A DNA stretch of 64,000 nucleotides from Sorghum bicolor (GCF_000003195.3 NC_012870.2:38779491-38843490), one strand, 5' to 3'. Counted from the first letter of the stretch, positions 34,992 through 45,908 are shown. The notes: generated by a model not told the origin, from the sequence alone. Numbers and translations: made by a program.

Positions 34992-37900
34992 ATGTCGATC
35001 TCTGACCTCGATCAAGAGAACGTCATCCCCGTGACGGAGGCCAACCTCAAGGATGAGCAAAAGCAAGCTATTGCCCAAGCCATGGAAGAATTCAAGCAGC
35101 AATGCCTGAGGTCTTTCAGCATAAACAGGAGCGGCGAAGTAGTCCAGAAAGATGCACTGCCGGCACCACGGCAGGTCACCTTTGACGCCAATCCTTGCAA
35201 GCTTCAAGATATGGTTGACAATGCCATCAATCGAGCGTTGATTAACCAAGCTGGTGTACTGTCTAATACGGTTTTCAACGCCGTGGCAAGAACTTTCAAG
35301 GAAGGACAAATCCCGCCAGATTATGCGGGGCCCTCCCATCATCAGCTAACGGCACCAGAGGTCACGGCTCCATCGGCTGCCTTGACGAATGCAAGTGCAC
35401 AGTCTGCCGTCCCTCCAAGTACATTGGGGACTGCTGGTGCACTATCTATGCCGATGGCAACCAACCCACAAATTTCAGTTGGGCAGCATAAACTGACAAC
35501 AGATATGTTGGCATCGGCAATGTCAGGGTTGACTCTTCCTCCCAACTGGTGGGGTTATGGTATGCCTCCAGAGTTGACGCCGGGAACATCACAAATAACT
35601 GACATGAGGGGCAAAACTCCTATGACATCGGCACCTCCCAATGCGCCGGTGAACCAGAGTCCTCGGTATACCACAACTACTACTGCAAGGCCTCACACTG
35701 GGAATCCTCAAGATTCAATGTTTCAAATGCACAACGCATCGGCAGAGTCAATGCTGATGCAACAGAGGCCTATGGCCCAGTCGGGGTATGTCAATTCAAC
35801 GACGGTACCCAATTACCAATCATCGGCAGCACCTATGCCGATGAACGCTAATAATGGATGGCTTGGACAGCAAGCCTTTCCACAATCGCCCCAGCAGGGT
35901 TATCAGACTACAGGGTTCCAGCAAGGGCAGGTCTATCCCGGGTTCCAAGGTCAGGGGATTCCCAACCAGCCAATAAATTTTGGACAGCAACTCGGAGGAC
36001 AGCCAATCGGTGGACAGCAGTTTGGTAGTCCGCAGATTGGAGGACAGGTGACCAATACAATGTTCCATGCAGGTCACGTCCCAAACAGACACGTGGAGGT
36101 TCGCCACCAAGTGCTAGATCCGCAGCCGCCTCATCGGCAAGATGCCGATGCGTATTGGGCCGATAAGATTGCTGAAGTAATGAGGGAACAATTTGGGATA
36201 AAACCCAAAGTCAACACTTATTCTTATCGGACACCGTATCCTCCAGCGTATGATTTGATCCCGCTTCCACATCGGTACAAGGTACCGGATTTTACAAAGT
36301 TTTCCGGACAGGACGACACGTCAACCATGGAGCATGTCAACAGGTTCATTATTCAATGTGGAGAGGCTGGTAACAGGGACGAATTGAGGGTTCGTCTATT
36401 TTCATCATCATTGTCTGGATCGGCCTTTACTTGGTTCATATCATTACCTCCCAACTCAGTAATTACTTGGGCCGATCTAGAGAAGCAATTCCACAGATAC
36501 TTCTTCTCGGGGGTTCATGAGAAGAAGATCACCGACTTGGTCAAGTTGAGGCAACGTAATGATGAGTCGGTTGAGGGATTTGTGCAGAGGATACGAGAGG
36601 TCAAGAATAAATGCTATAGCCTGGTTCTGGATGATCGGCAGCTAGCCGATTTGGCTTTCCAGGGTTTGTTGCCACATATCAGGGATAAGTATGCCTCTCA
36701 GGAGTTCGAAAGTTTAAGTCATTTGGTGCAGAGGATATCTGATCAAGACATCAAGCCTTTCGAGCCTAAGAGGGCATGGAATAAGAAAGTGTCATTTGTT
36801 GATGAAGCAACAAGCTCAGATTCCGATGAGGAACCAGTAATCGGTTTGGCAGAGTGGGTAAAAAACAAGAAGCCGATGTCTTGTCCTTTTGGGCAGAAGG
36901 AACCAGAGAAGTTTGCCTTTGACACCGCCAAGGCCGATAGGATATTTGACTTTCTACTTCAGGAAGGTCAAATCAAACTGTCACCTAACCACGTGATCCC
37001 GTCGGCAGAAGAGTTGAAGAGGATGAGATATTGCAAATGGCATAATGCAACTTCACATGACACCAACGAGTGCAAAGTATTCAGACAGCAGCTGCAATCG
37101 GCTATAGAGTCAGGGAGAATCAAGTTTGACAGTTCTAAAGCCCAGAAGCCGATGAAGATAGACCAACATCCTTTCCCGACAAACATGTTGGATGCTAAGG
37201 GGAAGGCTAAGGTCTTAACGTCGGAGACAGCTGAGAAGAGTGCATCGGTAGATCCTCAGCATCAAGTTACTACTGCCGATGCAAGAAGTAAGGGCTTGGT
37301 CCAGGAAGGAACTAGCTCAGGAAGGCTTCCTCGATCTGGCATCGTCATAACTCATAGGAGGCCTCGAGAAAAATGGCAACAACGGGAAGATCGGTATCGA
37401 CGCCAGCAGGAAGATTATCAACGGGAAGAAGAAAGACGCCGACAGGAGTGGAATCGGCACAGGGATCATTGGAATTGCCCATTCTTCATCCATTGTTGGG
37501 AGGAAAATATCAAGCTTCCTACTGTCAGAGACAGCCCTGAATGCAACGGTTATGATCGGTACGATAGGAACGATCGGCGTTATCATGATGATGAACGGCG
37601 AGCTAATGGGCCGATCAGAGGAAGGGTGTCAGTTCATGACCGGCTGGGGGCCAGATTCAGTGGGCACAACAGACTTAGTGACCGTGTCCAGTATTTTCCC
37701 AGGAACCAAGAGGAGCTCGAAGGAATGGCTGATGCGCGGGTTCCCGATGAATTCATATTTTGCAGGGATGCTAACACGCATCGCATGGAATCAAGGGAGA
37801 ATCGACGCCCGACGGCAAGGCAAAGGCCACTTCCTCCATGGTGCCCTCAAGGATTAACCAAGACACAAAAAAGGAGATTGCAACGAGAAAGGCAAGAGGA

Positions 37901-38639
37901 GCTAAACAAGGGAGAGAACTCTGGAAGTCGGCAGCCGTCAGACACTAAGAGGGAAGGTCCATCGGCAGGCGTCAACATGGTCTTCATGTTGCCGATGGAG
38001 TTTCTTGCACCAGCCAGTGACGATGAGTTGGAATTTTCTGATCAGATAGCTCAGTTGGCTCTGGATCCGATGACGGCTATCTTTGAGAAACCTGCCGATG
38101 ACGAGAGGCAGCATCTTAAAGCTTTGTTCCTCAAAGGAAGGGTTGATGGGCAGCCAATGACCAAGATCCTAGTTGATGGTGGAGCTGCTATTAATATTAT
38201 GCCGTATGCAGTATATCGGAAGCTTGGGAAAGGGGATCAAGATTTGACCAAGACCGATATGATGCTCAAAGACTTTGAAGGAAACGTGTCTCCAGTCAAG
38301 GGGGCGATATGTGCAGAGTTGACCATCGGCAGCAAAACCTTGCCGACAACTTTTTTCGTGATCAGCGGAAAAGGTGCCTACAATTTATTATTGGGGAGAG
38401 ATTGGATTCATGCCAATTGTTGTGTCCCATCTACAATGCATCAGTGCTTGGTTCAGTGGGTAGGTGACAAGATTGAGATCGTCCCAGGAGATTCTTCTTA
38501 TGTTATCGCATCGGCAGAAGCGGATACTTACGAAAGGACCAGGTGCATTTCAGGAGAAGCTTGGGAGAAAGATTTTCTCAAAGTTGCCGATTATGAGATT
38601 CCACCGATCCAAGCAGTCGGTTCTGACGATGGTTTTTAA
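34992..38639 (+). CDS. B3 gag-protease polyprotein
   Basis: Start chosen at ATG 34992 (MSISDLDQENVIP): the frame is open further upstream, but that part lies in the LTR, and B1 and B2 have an ATG at the same point. 1215 residues. The gag core is at about residues 430-600 (TMEHVNRFIIQCGEA, FTWFISLPPNSVITWADLEKQ), a CX2HX4HX4C knuckle-like motif at about 680 (CKWHNATSHDTNEC), a basic region at about 790-840, and retropepsin at about 1020-1150 with LVDGGAAINIMP as the catalytic motif. The N-terminal third is Gln/Pro/Thr-rich and low in complexity. The stop TAA overlaps the ATG of the pol frame (TAATG), so RT is not simply a fused read-through. Confidence 0.9.
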   Translation: MSISDLDQENVIPVTEANLKDEQKQAIAQAMEEFKQQCLRSFSINRSGEVVQKDALPAPRQVTFDANPCKLQDMVDNAINRALINQAGVLSNTVFNAVARTFKEGQIPPDYAGPSHHQLTAPEVTAPSAALTNASAQSAVPPSTLGTAGALSMPMATNPQISVGQHKLTTDMLASAMSGLTLPPNWWGYGMPPELTPGTSQITDMRGKTPMTSAPPNAPVNQSPRYTTTTTARPHTGNPQDSMFQMHNASAESMLMQQRPMAQSGYVNSTTVPNYQSSAAPMPMNANNGWLGQQAFPQSPQQGYQTTGFQQGQVYPGFQGQGIPNQPINFGQQLGGQPIGGQQFGSPQIGGQVTNTMFHAGHVPNRHVEVRHQVLDPQPPHRQDADAYWADKIAEVMREQFGIKPKVNTYSYRTPYPPAYDLIPLPHRYKVPDFTKFSGQDDTSTMEHVNRFIIQCGEAGNRDELRVRLFSSSLSGSAFTWFISLPPNSVITWADLEKQFHRYFFSGVHEKKITDLVKLRQRNDESVEGFVQRIREVKNKCYSLVLDDRQLADLAFQGLLPHIRDKYASQEFESLSHLVQRISDQDIKPFEPKRAWNKKVSFVDEATSSDSDEEPVIGLAEWVKNKKPMSCPFGQKEPEKFAFDTAKADRIFDFLLQEGQIKLSPNHVIPSAEELKRMRYCKWHNATSHDTNECKVFRQQLQSAIESGRIKFDSSKAQKPMKIDQHPFPTNMLDAKGKAKVLTSETAEKSASVDPQHQVTTADARSKGLVQEGTSSGRLPRSGIVITHRRPREKWQQREDRYRRQQEDYQREEERRRQEWNRHRDHWNCPFFIHCWEENIKLPTVRDSPECNGYDRYDRNDRRYHDDERRANGPIRGRVSVHDRLGARFSGHNRLSDRVQYFPRNQEELEGMADARVPDEFIFCRDANTHRMESRENRRPTARQRPLPPWCPQGLTKTQKRRLQRERQEELNKGENSGSRQPSDTKREGPSAGVNMVFMLPMEFLAPASDDELEFSDQIAQLALDPMTAIFEKPADDERQHLKALFLKGRVDGQPMTKILVDGGAAINIMPYAVYRKLGKGDQDLTKTDMMLKDFEGNVSPVKGAICAELTIGSKTLPTTFFVISGKGAYNLLLGRDWIHANCCVPSTMHQCLVQWVGDKIEIVPGDSSYVIASAEADTYERTRCISGEAWEKDFLKVADYEIPPIQAVGSDDGF

Positions 38640-41600
38640 TGGATAGATTCGCCGATGATGGAAAATTAGGCCAGGGATTCACATCGGCCGATGATTTGGT
38701 AGAAATAGATATAGGTAGTGGTGATAAGCCTAGACCTACTTTTATTAGTGCTAAATTAGATCCTGAGTGTAAGCGACAATTGATTAGTTTGTTAAAGGAA
38801 TATAAAGATTGCTTTGCTTGGGATTATACAGAGATGCCTGGTTTAGACCGATCAATTGTCGAACATCGGTTACCCATCAAGTCTGGATTTCGGCCACATC
38901 AGCAACCAGCCCGCCGATGTAATCCTAACATTCTACCTGATATTAAGGCCGAAATCACTAAACTTATTGAAGCTAAGTTTATTCGGCAGTGTCGGTATGC
39001 CGAATGGATTTCCAATGTTGTTCCGGTTTACAAGAAGAATGGGAAGCTTTGGGTGTGCATTGATTTCAGGAATCTCAATAAAGCTACGCCGATGGATGGA
39101 TACCCAATGCCTGTCGCCGATCTACTGGTTGATGCTGCGGCTGGCCATCGGGTCATCAGCTTCATGGATGGTAATGCGGGTTACAATCAAATATTCATGG
39201 CAGAGGAGGATATTCCAAAAACCGCATTCAGGTGTCCTGGTCATGTTGGACTATTTGAATGGATAGTCATGACTTTTGGGTTAAAGAATGCTGGTGCTAC
39301 TTATCAAAGGGCTATGAATTTTATATTTCATGAGTTCATCGGCAAGCTCGTAGAAATTTATATTGATGATGTGGTGGTTAAGTCTGGAGATTTCTCAAAG
39401 CATCTTGCCGATTTACGAAAAGTGTTGGAGTGCACAAGGAAGCATGGATTGAAGATGAATCCCAACAAGTGTGCATTTGGCGTATCGGCAGGGCAGTTTC
39501 TTGGTTTCATGGTACAACAGAGGGGTATTGAAATTAGTCGAAGATCTATTGATGCCATCAATAAAATAGTGGCTCCTACCAATAAAACCGAGCTCCAATC
39601 CTTGATCGGCAAGGTGAATTTTATCAGAAGATTTATATCGAATTTATCTGGGAGGATTCGTGCTTTCAGTCCTCTTCTTAATTTGAAAGTCGATCAAGAG
39701 TTTGTTTGGGGAGAAGAACAGCAGTTGGCTCTGGATGAAATCAAAAAGTATCTAGTAAATCCTCCAGTTTTAGTTCCACCTCAACAAGGGAAGCCCTTCA
39801 AATTGTATTTATCTACCGATGGATCGGTTATCGGTTCAGCGTTAGTTCAAGAATTTGAAGGGAAAGAGAGAGTAATTTATTATTTGAGTAGGAGGTTGAT
39901 TGATGCTGAAACCAGGTATTCGGCCATTGAGAAACTGTGCTTATGCTTATATTTTTCATGTATCAAGCTGAGACATTACCTGTTGTCGGCTGAATGTGCT
40001 GTTGTTTGCAAAGATGACGTGGTCCGATACATGCTATCTATGCCGATTATGAGTGGTAGGATCGGTAAATGGATTTTAGCGCTGTCGGAGTTCGATTTGC
40101 GTTACGAATCGGCTAAGGCAGTCAAAGGGCAGATTATGGCCGATTTTGTGACTCAGCATTGCGGTCTAGTGGAAACCTTGGAAATTGCACCCTGGACGCT
40201 CTTCTTTGATGGATCTACCTGTGACCGGGGGGCAGGAATCGGCATTGTATTAGTTTCTCCTAAGGGGAGGAAGTATGAGTTTTCCTTGCCGATTGTTGCT
40301 ACATCAACAAATAATCAGGCTGAGTATCAAGCTCTGATCAAGGGATTGGAGTTGTTAAGAGAAGTTCGTGCTGATGCTGTTGAAATATTCGGGGATTCTA
40401 TGTTGGTTATAAATCAATTGGCCGGAAGCTATGAATGCCGAAGTGAAGTTCTCATAACCTATTTCGAGAGAAGTATGCAACTGTTAAAGGAATTCAAGGA
40501 CTTCCGATTGGAGCATGTTCCCCGATTGCATAATGAAGACGCTAATCGGTTAGCCCAGCATGCCTCGGGATATCAGCCAATGATTAATGCGACATCGGCA
40601 GTCAGTGCCGGTGATTGGAGGAAAGAAATTATTAACTATCTAAAAGATCCATCCAAAAAAGTTGAAAGACGGGTTCGATTTCAAGCGACCAAGTATGTGC
40701 TCCTTGAAAATGAATTGTATTATCGAACTGTCGACGGAATTCTTCTCCGATGCTTGGGTGATGATGAAGCCAGAAGTTTGATGGGGGAAATCCATGAAGG
40801 AGTGTGTGGAGCGCATCAGTCAGCTTTTAAGATGAAGTGGATGATTCGAAGGAATGGATATTTTTGGCCAACCATACTTGAAGATTGTTTTAAATATTTC
40901 AAGGGATGTCAAGGTTGTCAAAAGTTCGGTAATATCCAGAGAGCACCCGCATCGGCTATGAATCCTATAATAAAACCTTGGCCGTTCCGGGGATGGGCCA
41001 TCGATCTGATCGGCCAGATTTATCCACCATCTAGCAAAGGGCATAAGTTCATTCTAGTTGCCACTGACTATTTCACTAAGTGGGTCGAAGCTATTCCTTT
41101 GAAGAAAGTCACATCGGCCAATATGATTGATTTTGTGAAGGAGCATATTATTTACCGATTTGGGATTCCCCAAACGATTACTACCGATCAGGGCACCATG
41201 TTCACGTCAGGGGAGTTCGATGAATTCGCAATCGGTATGGGAATTAAAGTGTTGAATTCTTCTCCTTACTATGCTCAAGCCAATGGGCAGGCCGAAGCGT
41301 CTAACAAAGGAATTATCAAGCTTATTAAACAAAAGATTGAAGAAAATCCTAGGCGGTGGCATGCATTGTTAAATGAAGCACTATGGTCTTATCGGATGGC
41401 TTGTCATGGATCAACCAAGGTGTCACCCTATCAATTGGTGTATGGACATGATGCAGTGTTGCCTTGGGAGATTAAGGCTGGATCTAGGCGATTATCTTTT
41501 CAAGATCAATTGGCTGCCGATGATTATGCCACTTTGATGACCGATGAGTTAGATGATTTAGCAGGGCATCGGTTAAAGGCTTTAATGAGTATAGAAGAAA

Positions 41601-41872
41601 ATAAGAAGAGAGTTGCTAGATGGTATGATAAGAAAGTAAAGGCTAAGGAGTTTGCCGATGGGGATTTGGTATGGAAGTTGATTTTGCCAGTCGGGACTAA
41701 AAGTTCGAAGTTTGGGAAGTGGTCTCCTAATTGGGAAGGTCCTTATCGGATAAGACACTCGGCTCCTGGTAATGCCTATATTCTAGAAACTCTCGAAGGA
41801 GTTGAATTTCCCAGAGCATTAAATGGCAAATATTTAAAGAAGTACTACGCCAGCATATGGGTCGATGCATAA
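38639..41872 (+). CDS. B3 pol: RT, RNase H, second RNase H, integrase
   Basis: 1077 residues from the ATG that overlaps the gag-protease stop. RT at about 90-270 (KKNGKLWVCIDFR, catalytic YIDD near 237). Gypsy-type RNase H at about 380-490 (YLSTDGSVIGSAL). A second, plant/archaeal-type RNase H at about 520-640 (LFFDGSTCDRGAGIG, NNQAEYQALI, EHVPRLHNEDANRLA), a hallmark of Tat-lineage elements. Integrase: HHCC zinc finger about 715-760, catalytic D near 787 (AIDLIG), D near 848 (TTDQGT), E near 884 (GQAEASNK). No chromodomain. The frame has no stop and both key catalytic sets are present. Confidence 0.93.
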   Translation: MDRFADDGKLGQGFTSADDLVEIDIGSGDKPRPTFISAKLDPECKRQLISLLKEYKDCFAWDYTEMPGLDRSIVEHRLPIKSGFRPHQQPARRCNPNILPDIKAEITKLIEAKFIRQCRYAEWISNVVPVYKKNGKLWVCIDFRNLNKATPMDGYPMPVADLLVDAAAGHRVISFMDGNAGYNQIFMAEEDIPKTAFRCPGHVGLFEWIVMTFGLKNAGATYQRAMNFIFHEFIGKLVEIYIDDVVVKSGDFSKHLADLRKVLECTRKHGLKMNPNKCAFGVSAGQFLGFMVQQRGIEISRRSIDAINKIVAPTNKTELQSLIGKVNFIRRFISNLSGRIRAFSPLLNLKVDQEFVWGEEQQLALDEIKKYLVNPPVLVPPQQGKPFKLYLSTDGSVIGSALVQEFEGKERVIYYLSRRLIDAETRYSAIEKLCLCLYFSCIKLRHYLLSAECAVVCKDDVVRYMLSMPIMSGRIGKWILALSEFDLRYESAKAVKGQIMADFVTQHCGLVETLEIAPWTLFFDGSTCDRGAGIGIVLVSPKGRKYEFSLPIVATSTNNQAEYQALIKGLELLREVRADAVEIFGDSMLVINQLAGSYECRSEVLITYFERSMQLLKEFKDFRLEHVPRLHNEDANRLAQHASGYQPMINATSAVSAGDWRKEIINYLKDPSKKVERRVRFQATKYVLLENELYYRTVDGILLRCLGDDEARSLMGEIHEGVCGAHQSAFKMKWMIRRNGYFWPTILEDCFKYFKGCQGCQKFGNIQRAPASAMNPIIKPWPFRGWAIDLIGQIYPPSSKGHKFILVATDYFTKWVEAIPLKKVTSANMIDFVKEHIIYRFGIPQTITTDQGTMFTSGEFDEFAIGMGIKVLNSSPYYAQANGQAEASNKGIIKLIKQKIEENPRRWHALLNEALWSYRMACHGSTKVSPYQLVYGHDAVLPWEIKAGSRRLSFQDQLAADDYATLMTDELDDLAGHRLKALMSIEENKKRVARWYDKKVKAKEFADGDLVWKLILPVGTKSSKFGKWSPNWEGPYRIRHSAPGNAYILETLEGVEFPRALNGKYLKKYYASIWVDA

Positions 41873-41882
41873 AAGTTTAAGT

Positions 41883-41966
41883 GCCGATAACACTCCTATC
41901 GGCTGGATTTAAATGTTTGGGGGCAGACTTAATGTTTCAAAAGATGCCGATAACAATCTTATCGGC
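41883..41966. terminator. Two hairpins between convergent genes of B3
   Basis: GCCGATA/TATCGGC (41883-41889, 41897-41903) and GCCGATAA/TTATCGGC (41946-41953, 41959-41966) sit in the 145-bp gap between the pol stop and the antisense gene stop. A role in 3' end formation or insulation is inference; both arms are versions of the GCCGAT word common in this element. Confidence 0.35.
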
Positions 41967-42017
41967 TAGACTAAAAGCTAAAAGCGGGAAAACAAAGGTG
42001 TGTTGCCGATGAAAGCT

Positions 42018-45000
42018 TCAGATGTTCAGCAACGCTTGGATTGCCGATATGGCGCGCAGCCGAATCTGATTGGCTGTCTCTATCTCTTTGATATCATCAT
42101 CGGCAGAACCTTCTATCGGCTTCAGCTTCCTCTTCAGCTGCAGCGCTTTGCGGCCATGGACGTTTCGTTCTTGTTCAAGGTGCTTGATGGTCTCCGGCAG
42201 TTGACTCTCTTCTTGCTGGGCTTGGGACAGAGCATCCTCTACTTGCTTGAGTTCGGCCAGTAGAGCTTCTCTTTTTGCCGATAGATCAGATACTTTCTGC
42301 TTCAGTGCATCACCTGAGGACTCTAAGGTGCTGATGTTCTTATGTTTCTCGTCGGCTAAGAGTTTTTCTTTCATCATCTCCTCAGAAAGCTGGATTTGAG
42401 CGGCTCTATCGGCAAGGCGTCGAGTGGCTCTCTGGTACTGTAGCTGGCGGCTTTCTAGGTATGCAGCATGGAAGAGGGTTTCTTCAGCATCGGCAGGAAT
42501 TTGGCCTCTGAGGGTTTTGAACAGGGCCTTGGCTGGGTCAGAATCGTTGACCAGTTGAGCAGTGTCTTGATGAAGTATGGCCGATAGCTCCTCCAGCTTA
42601 GCCCTGGTTTCTACCGATACAGTCCCAATTGCCCGAGAGGAGCTTGCTTCCTCACCTTCTTCTTCGAAGATATCAATGGCGAAGGAGAATAAGCTATCAG
42701 GAGAACCTTGTTCCTGAAAATGAGAATGAAATAAGTCATTTTTATGGTCAAGGCTTCGGCAGACGATGCTGGTGGAAAAATTGGATGACTTACTTGTTTC
42801 AGGGCAATTTCTTGCCTTTGACTCAGAGATACCGATGGAGCTACAGGTTGATCGGCAGATGTTGCCGATGGAACGATATCGCCTGAAAGAAGACAGGAAG
42901 GGTTATGAGACTAAATGAGAATAAGTTTATCGGCAGAAGTATTGTTGAGATATGTTACCCGGAGGAGGAACAACAGTTGTCTGAATCGGGGAAACCGCCG
43001 ATAATATAACTGGACCTGCCGGGCCAGTTGTTTGTTCACCCACGTCAGCTGATGTACTTTCTGTTTGAGGTTCTTCCTGCTGGGGTTCTTCCATCTGTGG
43101 TGCTTCCTGCATTGGTTGGGGAGATGGTGCTTGCTGTGTCTGGACTTCTGGAGAAGAAGGGGAAGATTCCACCGGGATTGGAGACACCGGAGGAGGAGGG
43201 GGAGTTGCCACTTTCTGGCGCTTTGTTCCAGCCTTAGCACCTTGGGTGCCCTTCCTCTTTGGCTGGCTAGACTGGGGGGCATCGGTACCTTGGCGTTTGG
43301 CTTTTGCCGATGCACCAGTTTGCTGCAACAACAAAAAGGAGTTTATGAGCATAGATAGCCAATACAAAGATAGTTAGCATAAATGAAAAGGGTTTGACAA
43401 ATTGCCCTGAAAGCTTGCGCCAGAGTGGAAGCAGCTACCGTTGGCGATGTCTGAGTTTTCCTGGTGGTAACTTTCTTGAGGCGCGCACCCCGATGCACGA
43501 TGGAAGCCAGAGTGGGAGCATTATGGCCGATTGAGGAGATCGGGCCTGATGGGAACAAGTCGATCGGCTTGCCACTCCTGCTAACCGATGGGGGGGTGTT
43601 GTCAACCTGCAAAAGGAATACAGGGGTAAGTTACCGATGGAAATAGTATTGGAAAATGAGACATCGGTTTAAAATACTTACAGTGTCATCAGGGACTTCG
43701 TATTCGGGGTCGATCATGCCGCGGTATGAGAGGGCCGATCTGCAGAATAGATTCTCTTTCCATTCTGCCCACCATAGCTTGTATGCCTGAGTGATAAAGG
43801 CAGCTGGAACCCATTCTGACAGATCTACATCTGTATCGGCATTTGGTGGTAGCTGGGCTACTCGAGTCCACTCGAGAAGGTTGGCGATGGGTTCTCTGGG
43901 CTTTATCACATCGGCATAAGGAAGTGCAATCGGCAACTGGCCGAAAGCTAGCTGGCGAGCTAATGCTGATGGATTATAAAATTCATAGGTTTGGGGAGAG
44001 GTTTTTGTGCTACCGAAGAAATTCACTGGTATGGCTCTGGGAGTCACAATTGCCATCATCACCTCATTGTCCCTGTCGAGAGCTTCATCAAATGGATTGA
44101 AGGTCAGAGGGAGCATGCTATCTGGGTCGTCATAAGCCAGCCATGGTCGTTCATCTCTGGCCAGACCCTCATACAGAGTCTCAAAGAATCGGCCGATCTG
44201 ATCCGGATTGTTCCCTGAACCGGGTAAGACTATAACGGCTTCGCCAAAGTTCAAGGGGGCACGCGTTGCCGATTCCTCTTCACCCAACACATGATTTTCG
44301 GCTATATCTCTTGGGAAGTGCTGTGAGAACAAGTTGAAATCAAGGCACTTATGCAGGTGCAGATTGAGCCACATATTAATAAACCACCAGGGGCCTCCCA
44401 AGTTGCCGATGGATTGGCCAAGCAGGAGTTTCTGGGCTACCTGATGAAGAAGGTGGTAAACAGCGCTGAGCAAATATCGGCCGAGAGGAAATTGGCCACC
44501 GCTAGCCAGTCTTTCTGCTGCCGATAGATAGACAGAAGTCGGTCCTGCCGATCGACCACAGAATACAAACTTGTCCAGCCACATGTTCAGAAAGGTGGTT
44601 TGCTCCTTTATGGTGACAGGCCCTCTCCCGCGGTACTTCTGGATGTACCCTGACCAACCGCCGATAGCGCGAGTCTCCACTTTGGCACTGGGGGCAGTAT
44701 CAAAAAAGTGGGTGCTATCGGCAGAAGATATATCTAGCCCAGTAAGCATGGCTACATCGGCAAGGGTAGGAGAAGCAGGGCCGTGGCCAAAAACAAAAGC
44801 ATTGAGAGTGTCTGACCAAAAGTAGGATGCAGCTATCAGCAGTGACTCGTTCCTGTGCATATCGGCAATGGATAGACTAATGCATTGAGCTAGCTTCCTC
44901 TCACCCCACTGGACTTCATAAGAATTGCTGACCCTCAAGAACCAATCTTTCCACCCTACAGTAGGACTGGGCCAAGAGCGAAAGGTGTCTTTCCACAGAT

Positions 45001-45284
45001 CTAAAGAAAAGTTTTCGGCTCTAAAGGGAATCCTATTGGTCTCTGCATTGATAAGGTCGGTTGGATCTGGATTCCCTAGAGGGCCGAGGCACTGAAGGTG
45101 TGGTTGATCGGTAGGGATGACAATTTTGTTGGACAACTCCTAGTGTTTTGGGAAATAAAAATACAAAGAAAAAGGAAAAGGAAGATATTCAGTAAGATGA
45201 ATCGCAGATGAACAGGAATGTGAGAAAAAGGTACAGGAGATGAGATGGAAGTCTGACCTCAGGGACGACGAAGCCAATGGCCAT
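42018..45284 (-). CDS. B3 antisense gene: plant mobile domain protein, six exons
   Basis: Minus-strand exons by hand: 45284-45258, 45139-43682, 43606-43406, 43322-42959, 42882-42794, 42713-42018 (TGA 42020-42018). All joins keep frame; total 2835 nt, 944 residues. Introns are 118, 75, 83, 76 and 80 bp; all are GT-AG except the third (GC-AG). ATG 45284 is the first after the TATA box. Residues about 10-495 resemble the aminotransferase-like plant mobile domain (PF10536): SLSIADMHRNESLLIAASYF, LADVAMLTGLDI, GGWSGYIQKYRG. Next come a Lys-rich, possibly nuclear, stretch (GAKAGTKRQK) and a Pro/Gln-rich linker, then a coiled coil over the last about 200 residues. Host PMD proteins (MAIN/MAIL) act in the nucleus in silencing and gene control; the function here is unknown. 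No stop or frame break is seen, unlike the counterpart in F. Confidence 0.85.
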
Positions 45285-45433
45285 CTTGTCGTGAAGAGGA
45301 CGTTGGAGGGCACCGGAGTTGATGAAGAGGAATGCTTGTCGGAGATCTTGAGGGTTGTAAATGGCGCCGCCGCTGGAAAAGCAAAGTTGGATAGTAGAAT
45401 GGTGTAATGGGGGAGGAGTACCCAAGAAGGAAC

Positions 45434-45441
45434 TATTTATA
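45434..45441 (-). promoter_or_regulatory. TATA box of the B3 antisense gene
   Basis: The minus strand reads TATAAATA in tcctataaatagttcc, about 150 bp before the ATG at 45284, predicting a start near 45405-45410. Confidence 0.65.
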
Positions 45442-45908
45442 GGACAAGACGGGCAAGGGCAAATCCGACTTATCTCTTTGCCGCATCCGAGAAGCCCGAG
45501 GGTACTCAGGTAGATATGGTAACTGTTCGCACGGTAATCCAGGGATTGTGCAGGTGATTTGACGGGAAGCGGTCATTATCTAAAGATATTTTAATGTGCG
45601 AGATCTCCTGGTCGGTCCATCGGCGATATTCTATAACGGTCATCTTGCCGATGGGCGGATAGAGGGGAGGTAACCGTTTTTGCGAATATCCTGGTCAGAG
45701 CATCGGCAGATCTTTGTGACGGTATTGTTGCCGATGTACGACCAAGAAAGATGCCCGTTTAGGAAGTTGGGGATTTCGAGGAATCTGCGGAGGATTAGGA
45801 TCAGAGTTGTCCAGATTGAGGTTGTCGGTTACCAGATTAGGAGCATTAATTGCGGAGAAGGCATCATTACTGCAGAGAATTTCGGAGCATTAATAGTTTT
45901 ATACTCCG
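45442..45908. other. B3 antisense promoter region and sense 3' UTR
   Basis: No gene. Contains several GCCGAT/ATCGGC words (45620-45740). It lies between the antisense TATA box and the PPT. Confidence 0.55.
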
